This document shows, in pieces, positions 8,328 to 15,325 of a stretch of 64,000 nucleotides of DNA. This DNA is from Alphaproteobacteria bacterium. Lineage in GTDB: Bacteria; Pseudomonadota; Alphaproteobacteria; Rhodospirillales; Rhodospirillaceae. The first letter of the stretch is position 1. Each line of letters opens with the position of its first letter. A model generated the notes under the pieces. It saw only the letters and a list, made by a program, of their open reading frames with translations. It was not told the DNA's origin and did no database searches. Both the position numbers and the translations under genes were made by a program. The stretch spans positions 1 through 64,000 of the forward strand of contig WLXB01000004.1 of assembly GCA_012103295.1 (NCBI GenBank), in the 5' to 3' direction.

Positions 8328-9584
8328 ATGTCTGACCGTTTGGCACGTTTGTTTTTTGGAATTCTGGCTGTCTTGGGCCTATCGCTGACTGTGAATGCGG
8401 CGCCACTCGATCAGACCGTCGGGCAAAAACTGCGCATCAACTTAGACCGTCTTGCCGCGCCAAACCCTGATACCGAACGCCGGCCACGGGAGATGAATTT
8501 CTCACGCCCGAAACCTCGGACAGTTGACGACAGCCCGAGCGTTCCAGACGGTTTCTCTATTGGGTTATTTGCTGAAGGTCTTGTTCACGCTCGCAACATG
8601 GTGCTCGCGCCTAACGGCGACGTCTTTATCGCCGAACCTACTGCAGGCCGAATAACGGTCATGCGTGATTCTGATCAGGATGGCGTCGCGGACGATGTTT
8701 TTACCTTTGTCGACAACCTAAATATGCCTCACGGTATCGCGTTCACAGAGGATGCGGTTCTGAGCGGCGATAAAGTCGGTGTTCATAAATACCCTAACAA
8801 CTCAGACGGCAGCTATTCGTCGTCGTCTAGTCAATTGCTCACCCCACTTGGGGCGTTGGGTCCGCCGGACATGCGCTTTCATTGGGCGCGCAATGTTGTC
8901 GTTCATCCCGACGGATCACGGTTCTATGTTGGTATCGGGTCCGCCAGTAACATTGGTGAAAATCCGTTACCCCACGCAACCATACAAGAGTTCCCTATTG
9001 CCGGTGGTCCCGGGCGAACATTTGCGTCGGGTATGCGTGTCCCTACGGGTGTCTTGTTTTATCCGGGAACGACTGATCTCTATACGGTGGTCAATGAGCG
9101 AGACCGCCAAGGCGATGAACTGGTACCCGATTATTTTACGAGAGTCCCAGAGGGCGCCTTCTTTGGCTGGCCCTACAGCTACATGGGCTCATACCCTCAA
9201 ATTGGGTTTTCTGATAAACGACCCGACTTGGTTAAGGCTGCTATTCGCCCTGACGTTCCCTTTTTATCGCACTCGGCACCGATCAGTTTTGCATTTTACA
9301 CGGCTGATCAATTCCCCGAGAAATATCGCGGCGGTGCATTCGTAACTCTCCATGGATCATGGAACGCCAATCAACCGCGCGGCTACACTTTGGTCTATGC
9401 CCCCTTTAACAACGGCAAGCCGACCGGATCCTACGAGGTGTTCGCGTCTGGGTTCTGGAATGGCGACTCTGAGAACAGCCAGGTGTGGGGTCGACCTGCG
9501 GGCGTTGTCTTGTTGGAAGACGGCAGCCTACTCCTTTCTGACGATGTTGGTCAGACCGTGTGGAGAATCACTTATGACGGCTAG
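8328..9584 (+). CDS. Exported glucose/sorbosone dehydrogenase-like beta-propeller protein (copy 1)
   Basis: A 418-residue protein with a Sec signal peptide (hydrophobic stretch about residues 9-22, cleavage likely after VNA, residue 24), so it acts in the periplasm. From about residue 75 it follows the six-bladed propeller plan of the GSDH/L-sorbosone dehydrogenase family: an NGDVFIAEP blade, DGVADDVFTF, MPHGIAF, HWARNVVVHPDG and the C-terminal SHSAPISFAF, FVTLHGSWN and VWGRPAGV motifs. Members oxidise sugars with PQQ, but several homologues have no proven activity. The ATG follows AAGGAG. The next gene is a paralogue overlapping it by 11 bases. Confidence 0.85.
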   Translation: MSDRLARLFFGILAVLGLSLTVNAAPLDQTVGQKLRINLDRLAAPNPDTERRPREMNFSRPKPRTVDDSPSVPDGFSIGLFAEGLVHARNMVLAPNGDVFIAEPTAGRITVMRDSDQDGVADDVFTFVDNLNMPHGIAFTEDAVLSGDKVGVHKYPNNSDGSYSSSSSQLLTPLGALGPPDMRFHWARNVVVHPDGSRFYVGIGSASNIGENPLPHATIQEFPIAGGPGRTFASGMRVPTGVLFYPGTTDLYTVVNERDRQGDELVPDYFTRVPEGAFFGWPYSYMGSYPQIGFSDKRPDLVKAAIRPDVPFLSHSAPISFAFYTADQFPEKYRGGAFVTLHGSWNANQPRGYTLVYAPFNNGKPTGSYEVFASGFWNGDSENSQVWGRPAGVVLLEDGSLLLSDDVGQTVWRITYDG

Positions 9585-10815
9585 TCGTCGAGCACTGGTC
9601 GCGAGTCTATTGCTGCTTTCGCCGACAGTAGCCAATGCACAGGCGCTGTTTGAACAAGCACCGGGAACGGTGATTTCCATTGATGTTACGGCTTTGCCGC
9701 AACCCTACACGCCCGCCAGCCCCGCAAATCCTCCGCGCACCATTCCCAAACCGGCGCGAGCAACACCCTCTGTAATTTCTGGATTCACGGTCAACGAATA
9801 TGCACGCGGTCTAAAGAATGCCCGTAATCTAAAAACAGCGCCCGACGGTGCAGTGTTTCTAAGCGAACCTCGCATTGGTCAAATTACGCTTCTCCGCGAT
9901 GCGGATGGCGATGGTCGCGCTGAAACAATCACAGCGTTTGCAGATGGGTTCCGCAATCCCCATGGCATTGCAGTTGGCGACGGCTTCATTTTGGTTGGTG
10001 ACCTCAACGGCGTTTGGCGGATGCCATACTCAGCGGGCGATACGAAAACCAGTGCTGAACCGGTTCAAGTCACGCCGCGCCGGGCCTTGGGTGATCCCGG
10101 TGGTCATTCCACCCGCAATGTTGTTTTGCATCCTGACGGCACTCGTTTCTATGTCGCTATCGGTAGCCGGGGAAACATCGCAGAAGAGCCAATTCCGCGG
10201 GCCACCATTCAAGAGTTTCAGATCGATGGATCAGGCCAGCGAACCTTTGCAACAGGATTACGCAACCCGGTTGGCACCGCGTTCTACCCCGGCACGAATG
10301 ATCTCTATACAGTAGTCAATGAACGGGACGGTCTCCACGACGAACTCGTGCCCGAGTATATGACGCGTGTTAAGGATGGCGGGTTTTACGGTTGGCCATA
10401 CAGTTACCTTGGCAGCAACCCGCAACCCAATTTTGCGGATCGCAAACCCGAGTTGGTCGCCTCGGCTATTGTTCCAGATACATTGTTCCGTTCGCATTCA
10501 GCTCCCATCGGCTTGACGTTCTATATGGCGGATCAGTTTCCGTCGTCCTACCTTGGCGGTGCATTTGTGACGTTGCATGGCTCGTGGAATGCGGCTCAGC
10601 CGCGCGGGTATAATGTTGTGTATGTGCCTTTCGAAAATGGCCAACCTAAAAACGAATACACAGTTTTTGCATCGGGCTTTTGGTCGCGCGGCGAAGACCG
10701 TGCCCAAGTCTGGGGGCGGCCGAGCGGGATCACCGTCGCCAATGATGGCGCTCTTCTAATCGCCGATGACGTCAGTCAAACCATTTGGCGCGTGACCTAC
10801 GACGGCGATGAGTAA
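9574..10815 (+). CDS. Exported glucose/sorbosone dehydrogenase-like beta-propeller protein (copy 2)
   Basis: A 413-residue paralogue of the gene just upstream, with the same order of motifs (RNVVLHPDGTRFYVAIGSRG, YTVVNERD, GWPYSYLGS, FVTLHGSWNAAQPRGYN, VWGRPSGI). It has its own signal peptide (MTASRRALVASLLLLSPTVANA, cleavage likely after ANA at residue 22) and a Pro-rich linker near residues 42-65. The chosen ATG lies inside the end of copy 1 (11-base overlap), implying coupled translation; the frame opens earlier, but that part is only a shadow of copy 1. The next gene begins at the stop (TAATG), so both enzymes and the first ASCH protein are likely on one mRNA. Confidence 0.85.
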   Translation: MTASRRALVASLLLLSPTVANAQALFEQAPGTVISIDVTALPQPYTPASPANPPRTIPKPARATPSVISGFTVNEYARGLKNARNLKTAPDGAVFLSEPRIGQITLLRDADGDGRAETITAFADGFRNPHGIAVGDGFILVGDLNGVWRMPYSAGDTKTSAEPVQVTPRRALGDPGGHSTRNVVLHPDGTRFYVAIGSRGNIAEEPIPRATIQEFQIDGSGQRTFATGLRNPVGTAFYPGTNDLYTVVNERDGLHDELVPEYMTRVKDGGFYGWPYSYLGSNPQPNFADRKPELVASAIVPDTLFRSHSAPIGLTFYMADQFPSSYLGGAFVTLHGSWNAAQPRGYNVVYVPFENGQPKNEYTVFASGFWSRGEDRAQVWGRPSGITVANDGALLIADDVSQTIWRVTYDGDE

Positions 10816-11282
10816 TGGAAAAAACAGAAACCACCGATGCATTCTGGACGGCAGCTAAAGAGTCGGGCGTGCCGCTGGGTAACGATTATTGGGTAAGGCG
10901 CATCGGTGCCAACAAGGAAACCGTTGATATTATTTTGGGGCTGGTCTTGAGCGGCGAAAAATGTGGGACCTTCGGTCTGAAACATATTCTTGATCGCCAA
11001 CCTGGCCCTGGGCCAGTTGTTGACGCCGATGCCGTCGTCGTTGATATGACTGGCGAGCCCCACGCCATCGTTAAAACCACCCAGCTAACACCGGTGGCGT
11101 ACCAAGACATTACAGAAGCACATTTGACCATCGAAGGGCCTGGCGCGCGTAAACTTGAGACATGGCAAAATATTCATTGGCCTTATTGGACTAAACTTAT
11201 TGAGCCGTACGGCCTGGAGCCAAGCCAAGATATGATGGTGATGGTCGAGCACTTCGATTTGGTCTTTCCACGAACGGTCTAA
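10815..11282 (+). CDS. ASCH-domain protein (paralogue 1)
   Basis: A 155-residue cytoplasmic protein of the ASCH superfamily (larger DUF984-like type). Supporting features: YWVRRIG near residue 26, LVLSGEKCGTFGL containing the conserved G-x-K-x-x-T spacing (about residues 47-53), a G-x-P-x-A-I-V-x-T-T strand near residue 82, W-x-N-I-H-W near residue 118 and the closing strand DMMVMVEHFDLVF. ASCH domains are PUA-like; E. coli YqfB of this superfamily cleaves N4-acetylcytidine using a K-x-x-T pair, and ZmASCH is a ribonuclease. The start overlaps the previous stop by one base. Two more paralogues follow within 2 kb. Confidence 0.75.
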   Translation: MEKTETTDAFWTAAKESGVPLGNDYWVRRIGANKETVDIILGLVLSGEKCGTFGLKHILDRQPGPGPVVDADAVVVDMTGEPHAIVKTTQLTPVAYQDITEAHLTIEGPGARKLETWQNIHWPYWTKLIEPYGLEPSQDMMVMVEHFDLVFPRTV

Positions 11283-11364
11283 CGGCAGGACATCAATACG
11301 TCGTCTCGGTCCGGCTGATCGGGAAACGCTTGATAACTTTCTTCTTTCCCACCGTGCGTCCTCG

Positions 11365-12150
11365 ATGTTTCTAAGATCGAACGTGTATCAGGCGGGTCTT
11401 GAAGATGGTCCGGCGCGTTACCAAGGTCTCTACGTCGGTGCTTTCGATGGCGATATCCTGACTGATATTGCGGCACACTATTGGAACGGTCACATCATTT
11501 TGCAGGCTCCGACGATGCCGGTTGAACTGGCTGTCGCTACCGCCCGAGAGTCACAGCGTGTCGTCACCGGCATTATCGGGCCGTGGTCGCAGGTCAAGGT
11601 CGCGGAACCCGTATTGGACTTGGACCGCACCCGCCTTGGCAAGGTCGTACCCGAGTATCTTTATTCACTCGATCTTGACGCCCTCAAAATTCCAGAGTCC
11701 TTATCGATGGCCACGGTTCACCACCGACTGGCTGCGCCCGAAGACGTGCCAATACTTGTCGCGTGGCGGCGGGAATACGACCGCATCACTATGGGCTTTC
11801 CTGAACACGCCATCGACGACGGTCGAAACGATAGAATGTTCAGGGGCGCGATTAAGGACCATCGTCTATGGGTCCTCGAAGTTGCCGGACATTTAGTCGC
11901 GATGACCAGCTTCAATGCGGTTCTGTCAGATACGGTTCAGATCGGTGGTGTTTTTACGCCTGAGGCAAGTCGCGGGCGGGGTCACGCGCGTTCTGTCGTG
12001 GCAGGGTCCCTTGTTGATGCGAAATCGGCAGGTGTTTTGAATGCCCTCCTGTTCACCGAAGTGGACAATATTCCCGCACAAAAAGCTTATGAATCTCTCG
12101 GTTTTAATCGGGTTGGTGACTACGGTATGGTGGTGCTCGATCCGTCCTGA
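11365..12150 (+). CDS. GNAT-family N-acetyltransferase; true N-terminus probably upstream
   Basis: Given from the first standard ATG: 261 residues. The C-terminal half is a GNAT domain with the acetyl-CoA loop SRGRGHARSVV (Q/R-x-x-G-x-G/A) near residue 193 and DNIPAQKAYESLGF near residue 231. The N-terminal half resembles the FLRSN-type domain found before GNAT in this subfamily. The frame is open and protein-like upstream to 11242: codons before the ATG read IRRLGPADRETLDNFLLSHR, which fits the family N-terminus. No ATG, GTG, TTG or CTG occurs there; an ATA at 11296 sits 5 bases after AGGA. The gene lies between ASCH paralogues 1 and 2. Confidence 0.8.
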   Translation: MFLRSNVYQAGLEDGPARYQGLYVGAFDGDILTDIAAHYWNGHIILQAPTMPVELAVATARESQRVVTGIIGPWSQVKVAEPVLDLDRTRLGKVVPEYLYSLDLDALKIPESLSMATVHHRLAAPEDVPILVAWRREYDRITMGFPEHAIDDGRNDRMFRGAIKDHRLWVLEVAGHLVAMTSFNAVLSDTVQIGGVFTPEASRGRGHARSVVAGSLVDAKSAGVLNALLFTEVDNIPAQKAYESLGFNRVGDYGMVVLDPS

Positions 12151-12176
12151 CACTGGACAAGAACAGGAGATGTAAA

Positions 12177-12680
12177 ATGACCCGGACCATCATTATTGGC
12201 GAAGGCCCCAAACTTCCAACCGACGCTGACCTGGACGCGTTTTGGGCGGAAGTTAAAGCCGCTGTTCCTGATCTTGGCGAAGATCATCAAGTTCGATCCA
12301 TCGGTATTGATGAAGAGACGACGGGCATGATTCTCGAATTCATTAATGCGCGCACGAAGGTCGCGACATTTAGTCTCCCATGGGTCATGGAAGCAGAAGG
12401 CCAACCAGTAACGGCACCTGGCACGCCGATTATTTTAACCGGCTACGACGGTTCTCCCCAAGCTGTCATCAGGATCACACAAACGCGCGACACAACCTTT
12501 GGTGAAATTGGTCCTGCTGAAACCGGCCTTGATGGGCCACCAGTCCAGGACCCCGAAGTTTGGATACCTTTGCACCGAGAGTATTGGAACGGCCTAATGT
12601 CTAAGTATGGCAAGAGCTGTACCGATGATATGCCGATCATCGTCGAGCCATTCGACGTTGTATATTTCAAAGGCGCTTGA
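12177..12680 (+). CDS. ASCH-domain protein (paralogue 2)
   Basis: A 167-residue cytoplasmic protein, colinear with its neighbours: an A/D-rich start, HQVRSIGIDEETTGMIL near residue 39, TKVATFSLPW (K-x-x-T retained, about residues 60-69), AVIRITQTRDTTFGEIG, a PLHREYWNGL segment and the closing DMPIIVEPFDVVYF. The start has a strong AGGAG site. Relative to paralogue 1, the Gly before the K-x-x-T is lost (ARTKVAT). It lies 26 bases after the GNAT gene and runs into the third paralogue, so all four genes look like one operon. Confidence 0.72.
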   Translation: MTRTIIIGEGPKLPTDADLDAFWAEVKAAVPDLGEDHQVRSIGIDEETTGMILEFINARTKVATFSLPWVMEAEGQPVTAPGTPIILTGYDGSPQAVIRITQTRDTTFGEIGPAETGLDGPPVQDPEVWIPLHREYWNGLMSKYGKSCTDDMPIIVEPFDVVYFKGA

Positions 12681-12682
12681 GT

Positions 12683-13207
12683 ATGCGTACTGCCATTGTC
12701 GCACTCGTTCTCTTCGGTTGTCTTACTACGTCCGTCAAAGCAGATTCGGTCACAGAGTTTTGGGAGGCCTGCCTTCCAACTCTGTCAGCACCACCTGCGG
12801 ATGGATTTTATCGTGTGCGCTCTATCGGTGGCACTCCTGAAACAACGGACATTATCACCAGGCTCATTCTTGCCGGTGATAAAACGGGAACGTTTACATC
12901 GCCATTAATGTACGAAGGTGACCGTTCCATCACACCCGAGGCCGGCGCCTACTCTGTTTTGACTGATTCAAAAAATGCTCCTCGTGCCGTTCTACAAACA
13001 ACGGGTTTGCTGACATTGCCATTCAATCGCATTACAGAAAAAGAGACGGCGGTTGATGGCCCAGCTGTTCGACCTCTTGATATTTGGAAGCCGATTCACG
13101 TCACATTTTTTACCAACGCGTTAGAAGCGCGGGGCAAAACCTTTTCTGAAGATATACCGGTGACGGTTGAAAAATTTAACGTTGCCTGCGTTGATAAGAA
13201 TCTTTAG
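12683..13207 (+). CDS. Exported ASCH-like protein (paralogue 3)
   Basis: A 174-residue paralogue of the two ASCH proteins upstream, but with a Sec-type signal peptide: MRTAIVALVLFGCLTTSVKA, probable cleavage after residue 20. The mature part keeps the plan: YRVRSIGGTPETTDIITRLI, AGDKTGTFTSP (K-x-x-T retained), an AVLQTTG strand, IWKPIHVTFF and DIPVTVEKFNVAC. Two cysteines near the mature ends (EAC and VAC) could form a disulphide in the periplasm. ATG 12683 is preferred (AAAGG 9 bases upstream); a TTG at 12677 would overlap the previous stop. The C-terminus overlaps the convergent Rid gene by 4 bases (TTAG). The role is unknown. Confidence 0.7.
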   Translation: MRTAIVALVLFGCLTTSVKADSVTEFWEACLPTLSAPPADGFYRVRSIGGTPETTDIITRLILAGDKTGTFTSPLMYEGDRSITPEAGAYSVLTDSKNAPRAVLQTTGLLTLPFNRITEKETAVDGPAVRPLDIWKPIHVTFFTNALEARGKTFSEDIPVTVEKFNVACVDKNL

Positions 13208-13596
13208 TCGCCTCTTACCCAACACTCTGCTTCGATTTCCACCAACCAGTCTTCGCCGATCAGTCGGTTTACGACGATCATAGTAGCTGCCGGTTTTATC
13301 GAGCCAAAAATTTCGCCATGGGCACGACCGACGGCCTCCCAGTCATCGGCGTTGACCAGATAAATTCTCGTCCGGATCACGTCATCGATATGACCGTCCA
13401 AGTCGATGATGGCTTTGGTGATAATTTCTAGACAATGTTTGGCTTGGCTATAGGCATCGCCAGGTGCTGCTGTTTTGCCATCCATTCCGATCGGCCCTGT
13501 GCCTGAAACTGAAATGGCCTGATCAACCCGGACAGCGCGGCAAAAACCGATGGAGTCTTCGTAAGGAGAACCAGATGTCGTTGATCTGCGTTTCAT
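13204..13596 (-). CDS. Rid (YjgF/YER057c/UK114) family protein
   Basis: A 130-residue trimer-forming Rid-fold protein: AISVSGTGPIG near residue 29, AYSQAKHCLEIITKAI near residue 48, TRIYLVNADDW near residue 77 and the C-terminal VEIEAECWV strand. RidA itself deaminates reactive enamine/imine intermediates using an Arg in a P-A-R motif; here the equivalent position reads KPAATMIV, so the Arg is replaced by Ala and imine deaminase activity is doubtful. It belongs to another Rid subgroup. It is the last gene of a leftward group with alkB and a methyltransferase. Confidence 0.85.
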   Translation of the reverse strand: MKRRSTTSGSPYEDSIGFCRAVRVDQAISVSGTGPIGMDGKTAAPGDAYSQAKHCLEIITKAIIDLDGHIDDVIRTRIYLVNADDWEAVGRAHGEIFGSIKPAATMIVVNRLIGEDWLVEIEAECWVRGD

Positions 13597-13610
13597 TTGC
13601 AGCCTCTACG

Positions 13611-14234
13611 TTATGTCGCTTTGCGAAAGGTCAAGCTTAGGCGGCCTTCCAAATCAGGCAGTGGGCTCGTACCGGGATAGATTTTACGAATGCCATGAAA
13701 ACGCATGCGGCTCTCTCCACCCATAATCAAAACATCACCGCTTTCCACAAGCGCGGCAATTGGTTTGTCTGACCGGGCAAAGCCGCCAATCAGAAAATCT
13801 GCTGCGGCTCCAAGACTGATGGTGATGATCGGCTGGGAAAAATTAGCTTCATCTTTGTCCTGATGGAGGCCCATTTTGGCATTGGCGGTGTAGTGGTTGA
13901 TGAGACAGGCGTCAGGTTTAAAACCCGCTTCATCGGTTTCAGAGAGCACCGCTTTTAGAGCCTCATTGAAGGATTTCGGTATTCTGGGCCAAGGTATCCC
14001 TGACCTAGGGTCGACCGCGGTATAGCGATACCCCCGCGCATCACTCCACCAGCCGACATCGCCACAATTGGTCATTTTGGCTGAATAAACACCGCCTGAT
14101 TTCGTGCGCGCATGGCTGAAGGGCGCTTCTTCTGAGACCTTGAAAGCGTCATTAAGCAAGTTTGTTTGGGTGCTTTGATCTAAGGAAGCTCTGATATGTA
14201 AGGTGCCTAAAGGGACGCATGGAAACAGGGACAT
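13611..14234 (-). CDS. alkB: AlkB-type 2-oxoglutarate-dependent DNA/RNA dealkylase
   Basis: A 207-residue Fe(II)/2-oxoglutarate dioxygenase that oxidatively removes 1-methyladenine and 3-methylcytosine lesions. The catalytic set is visible: HQD (Fe-binding H-x-D) in MGLHQDKDEANF near residue 124, the distal His in RMRFHGIRKI near residue 180, and the C-terminal RLSLTFR whose arginines bind 2-oxoglutarate and substrate. The NHYTANAKMG segment before the HxD is diagnostic of AlkB. Length matches E. coli AlkB (216). No Ada gene is adjacent; it lies 11 bases after an unrelated methyltransferase gene on the same strand. Confidence 0.93.
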   Translation of the reverse strand: MSLFPCVPLGTLHIRASLDQSTQTNLLNDAFKVSEEAPFSHARTKSGGVYSAKMTNCGDVGWWSDARGYRYTAVDPRSGIPWPRIPKSFNEALKAVLSETDEAGFKPDACLINHYTANAKMGLHQDKDEANFSQPIITISLGAAADFLIGGFARSDKPIAALVESGDVLIMGGESRMRFHGIRKIYPGTSPLPDLEGRLSLTFRKAT

Positions 14235-14245
14235 CGTGATAAATT

Positions 14246-15175
14246 TTAGAGCACTTTATTTGCTTTATCGGCAAGTTCGTGGAGCTGTTGCATATTAAAA
14301 CTGCGAGCTAGTTCAATTGTCGAGTCACTCCAATCTGGACCCATGATGCCTTGATAGAAGCCCCCAGGCTTAATCGACAAGCAGTCTAAGTCTTCAGAGT
14401 GGGTCGTTTTGCATAACGTACAAGTGTAGCCCGCCTTCTCTAACTCTGGTGCCAATTGAATTGCTATGTGTTGTTTGAGCCAGAAGGCTGGTTTTGGACG
14501 CGACAAGTAAAGCTTTCCATAGGCTATTAGCAGGGGAACAAATCTATCAGGATACCTATCCAAATACCGTACGGCTGAAAATGTGATCTGGGGGTAGGCT
14601 ACAGAGAAAAAGTCATCTAGCACGACGATCCCCCCATCCATGGTCAACTCATGAGCGATATCCAAGTCGTTTGATACAGCAGACCCCGTATGCTCTCCGT
14701 CTATATGTATCCACCTAACATCGCCGCGCTTTAGACTGAGCTCCTCCTTGGAGATACGCTGTGAACTAATTTCATAAAAGGAGATAGCTTCATCGCTATC
14801 TAGGCCCGCTAATCCATGGGCAGACCTGAGCTCTTGTGTTCGAATATTTGGGTCAATGAGAATGAGCCTTTCCTTGCGATACAAATCGATATCGGCGGCT
14901 AAAATTGAGGAGCATTTACCCATAAATGAGCCGATTTCCATGGAATGCCCTGAAAGGGAAAATTCCCTCTGCTTGCGCAGTAGATATCGCCACACATGAA
15001 AAGTCTCTGCGACAGCCCATCCCTGAATGTCCTTCCAGAATGGCTCAAGCTGATCAAACCGGTCGTTGTGCTCCATCAATAGTAGCCCTATTTGTTTGTC
15101 TCTGGCCCATGAAACCCCAGTAAAACCCTTCCAGTCGCCTAAAAAAAGAGTCTTTCTTCCTGTTGCGGGGTTCAT
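14246..15175 (-). CDS. Class I SAM methyltransferase (Methyltransf_24/CmcI-like)
   Basis: A 309-residue protein. The methyltransferase fold spans about residues 75-215: MEIGSFMGKCSSILA (motif I), RLILIDPN (motif II), WIHIDGEHTGSAVSNDL with the metal-type Asp/His cluster, then GGIVVLDDFF. This pattern occurs in Methyltransf_24 enzymes acting on sugars and small molecules. The last ~90 residues include several Cys and His (CTLCKTTHSEDLDC) with no assigned role. The coding sequence is noticeably more AT-rich than the flanking alkB and dnaK, which suggests acquisition by transfer. Its start lies inside the likely dnaK promoter region. Confidence 0.78.
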   Translation of the reverse strand: MNPATGRKTLFLGDWKGFTGVSWARDKQIGLLLMEHNDRFDQLEPFWKDIQGWAVAETFHVWRYLLRKQREFSLSGHSMEIGSFMGKCSSILAADIDLYRKERLILIDPNIRTQELRSAHGLAGLDSDEAISFYEISSQRISKEELSLKRGDVRWIHIDGEHTGSAVSNDLDIAHELTMDGGIVVLDDFFSVAYPQITFSAVRYLDRYPDRFVPLLIAYGKLYLSRPKPAFWLKQHIAIQLAPELEKAGYTCTLCKTTHSEDLDCLSIKPGGFYQGIMGPDWSDSTIELARSFNMQQLHELADKANKVL

Positions 15176-15190
15176 CTACACCCCCTATAT
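15162..15190 (+). promoter_or_regulatory. Candidate sigma-32 (RpoH) promoter of dnaK
   Basis: CCTATAT at 15184-15190 within CCCCCTATATACCCC fits the alphaproteobacterial RpoH -10 pattern (CYTATNT); GTTG at 15162-15165 lies 18 bases upstream as an imperfect CTTG -35. This would give a dnaK leader of about 130 bases, which includes short inverted repeats (CCTGG/CCAGG and GGTCT/AGACC, 15200-15236). No CIRCE element is visible, so RpoH rather than HrcA control is the better reading. Confidence 0.35.
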
Positions 15191-15325
15191 ACCCCTCGAC
15201 CCTGGCGGGGAAACCAGGTCTCTAAATAAAGACCCGGTTTAACCGCTCAGACAGACTATTGGGGGAAGCCCCACGGCGCCGCACTTGGGCTCGGGACGTT
15301 CGCCTCAACAAGAAGGAAAAAGATT

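Noticed and set aside
12683..12721. Possible lipobox (LFGC) in the exported ASCH protein
   Set aside because: Only 12 residues precede the Cys, too short for a lipoprotein signal, and a good V-K-A signal peptidase I site follows.
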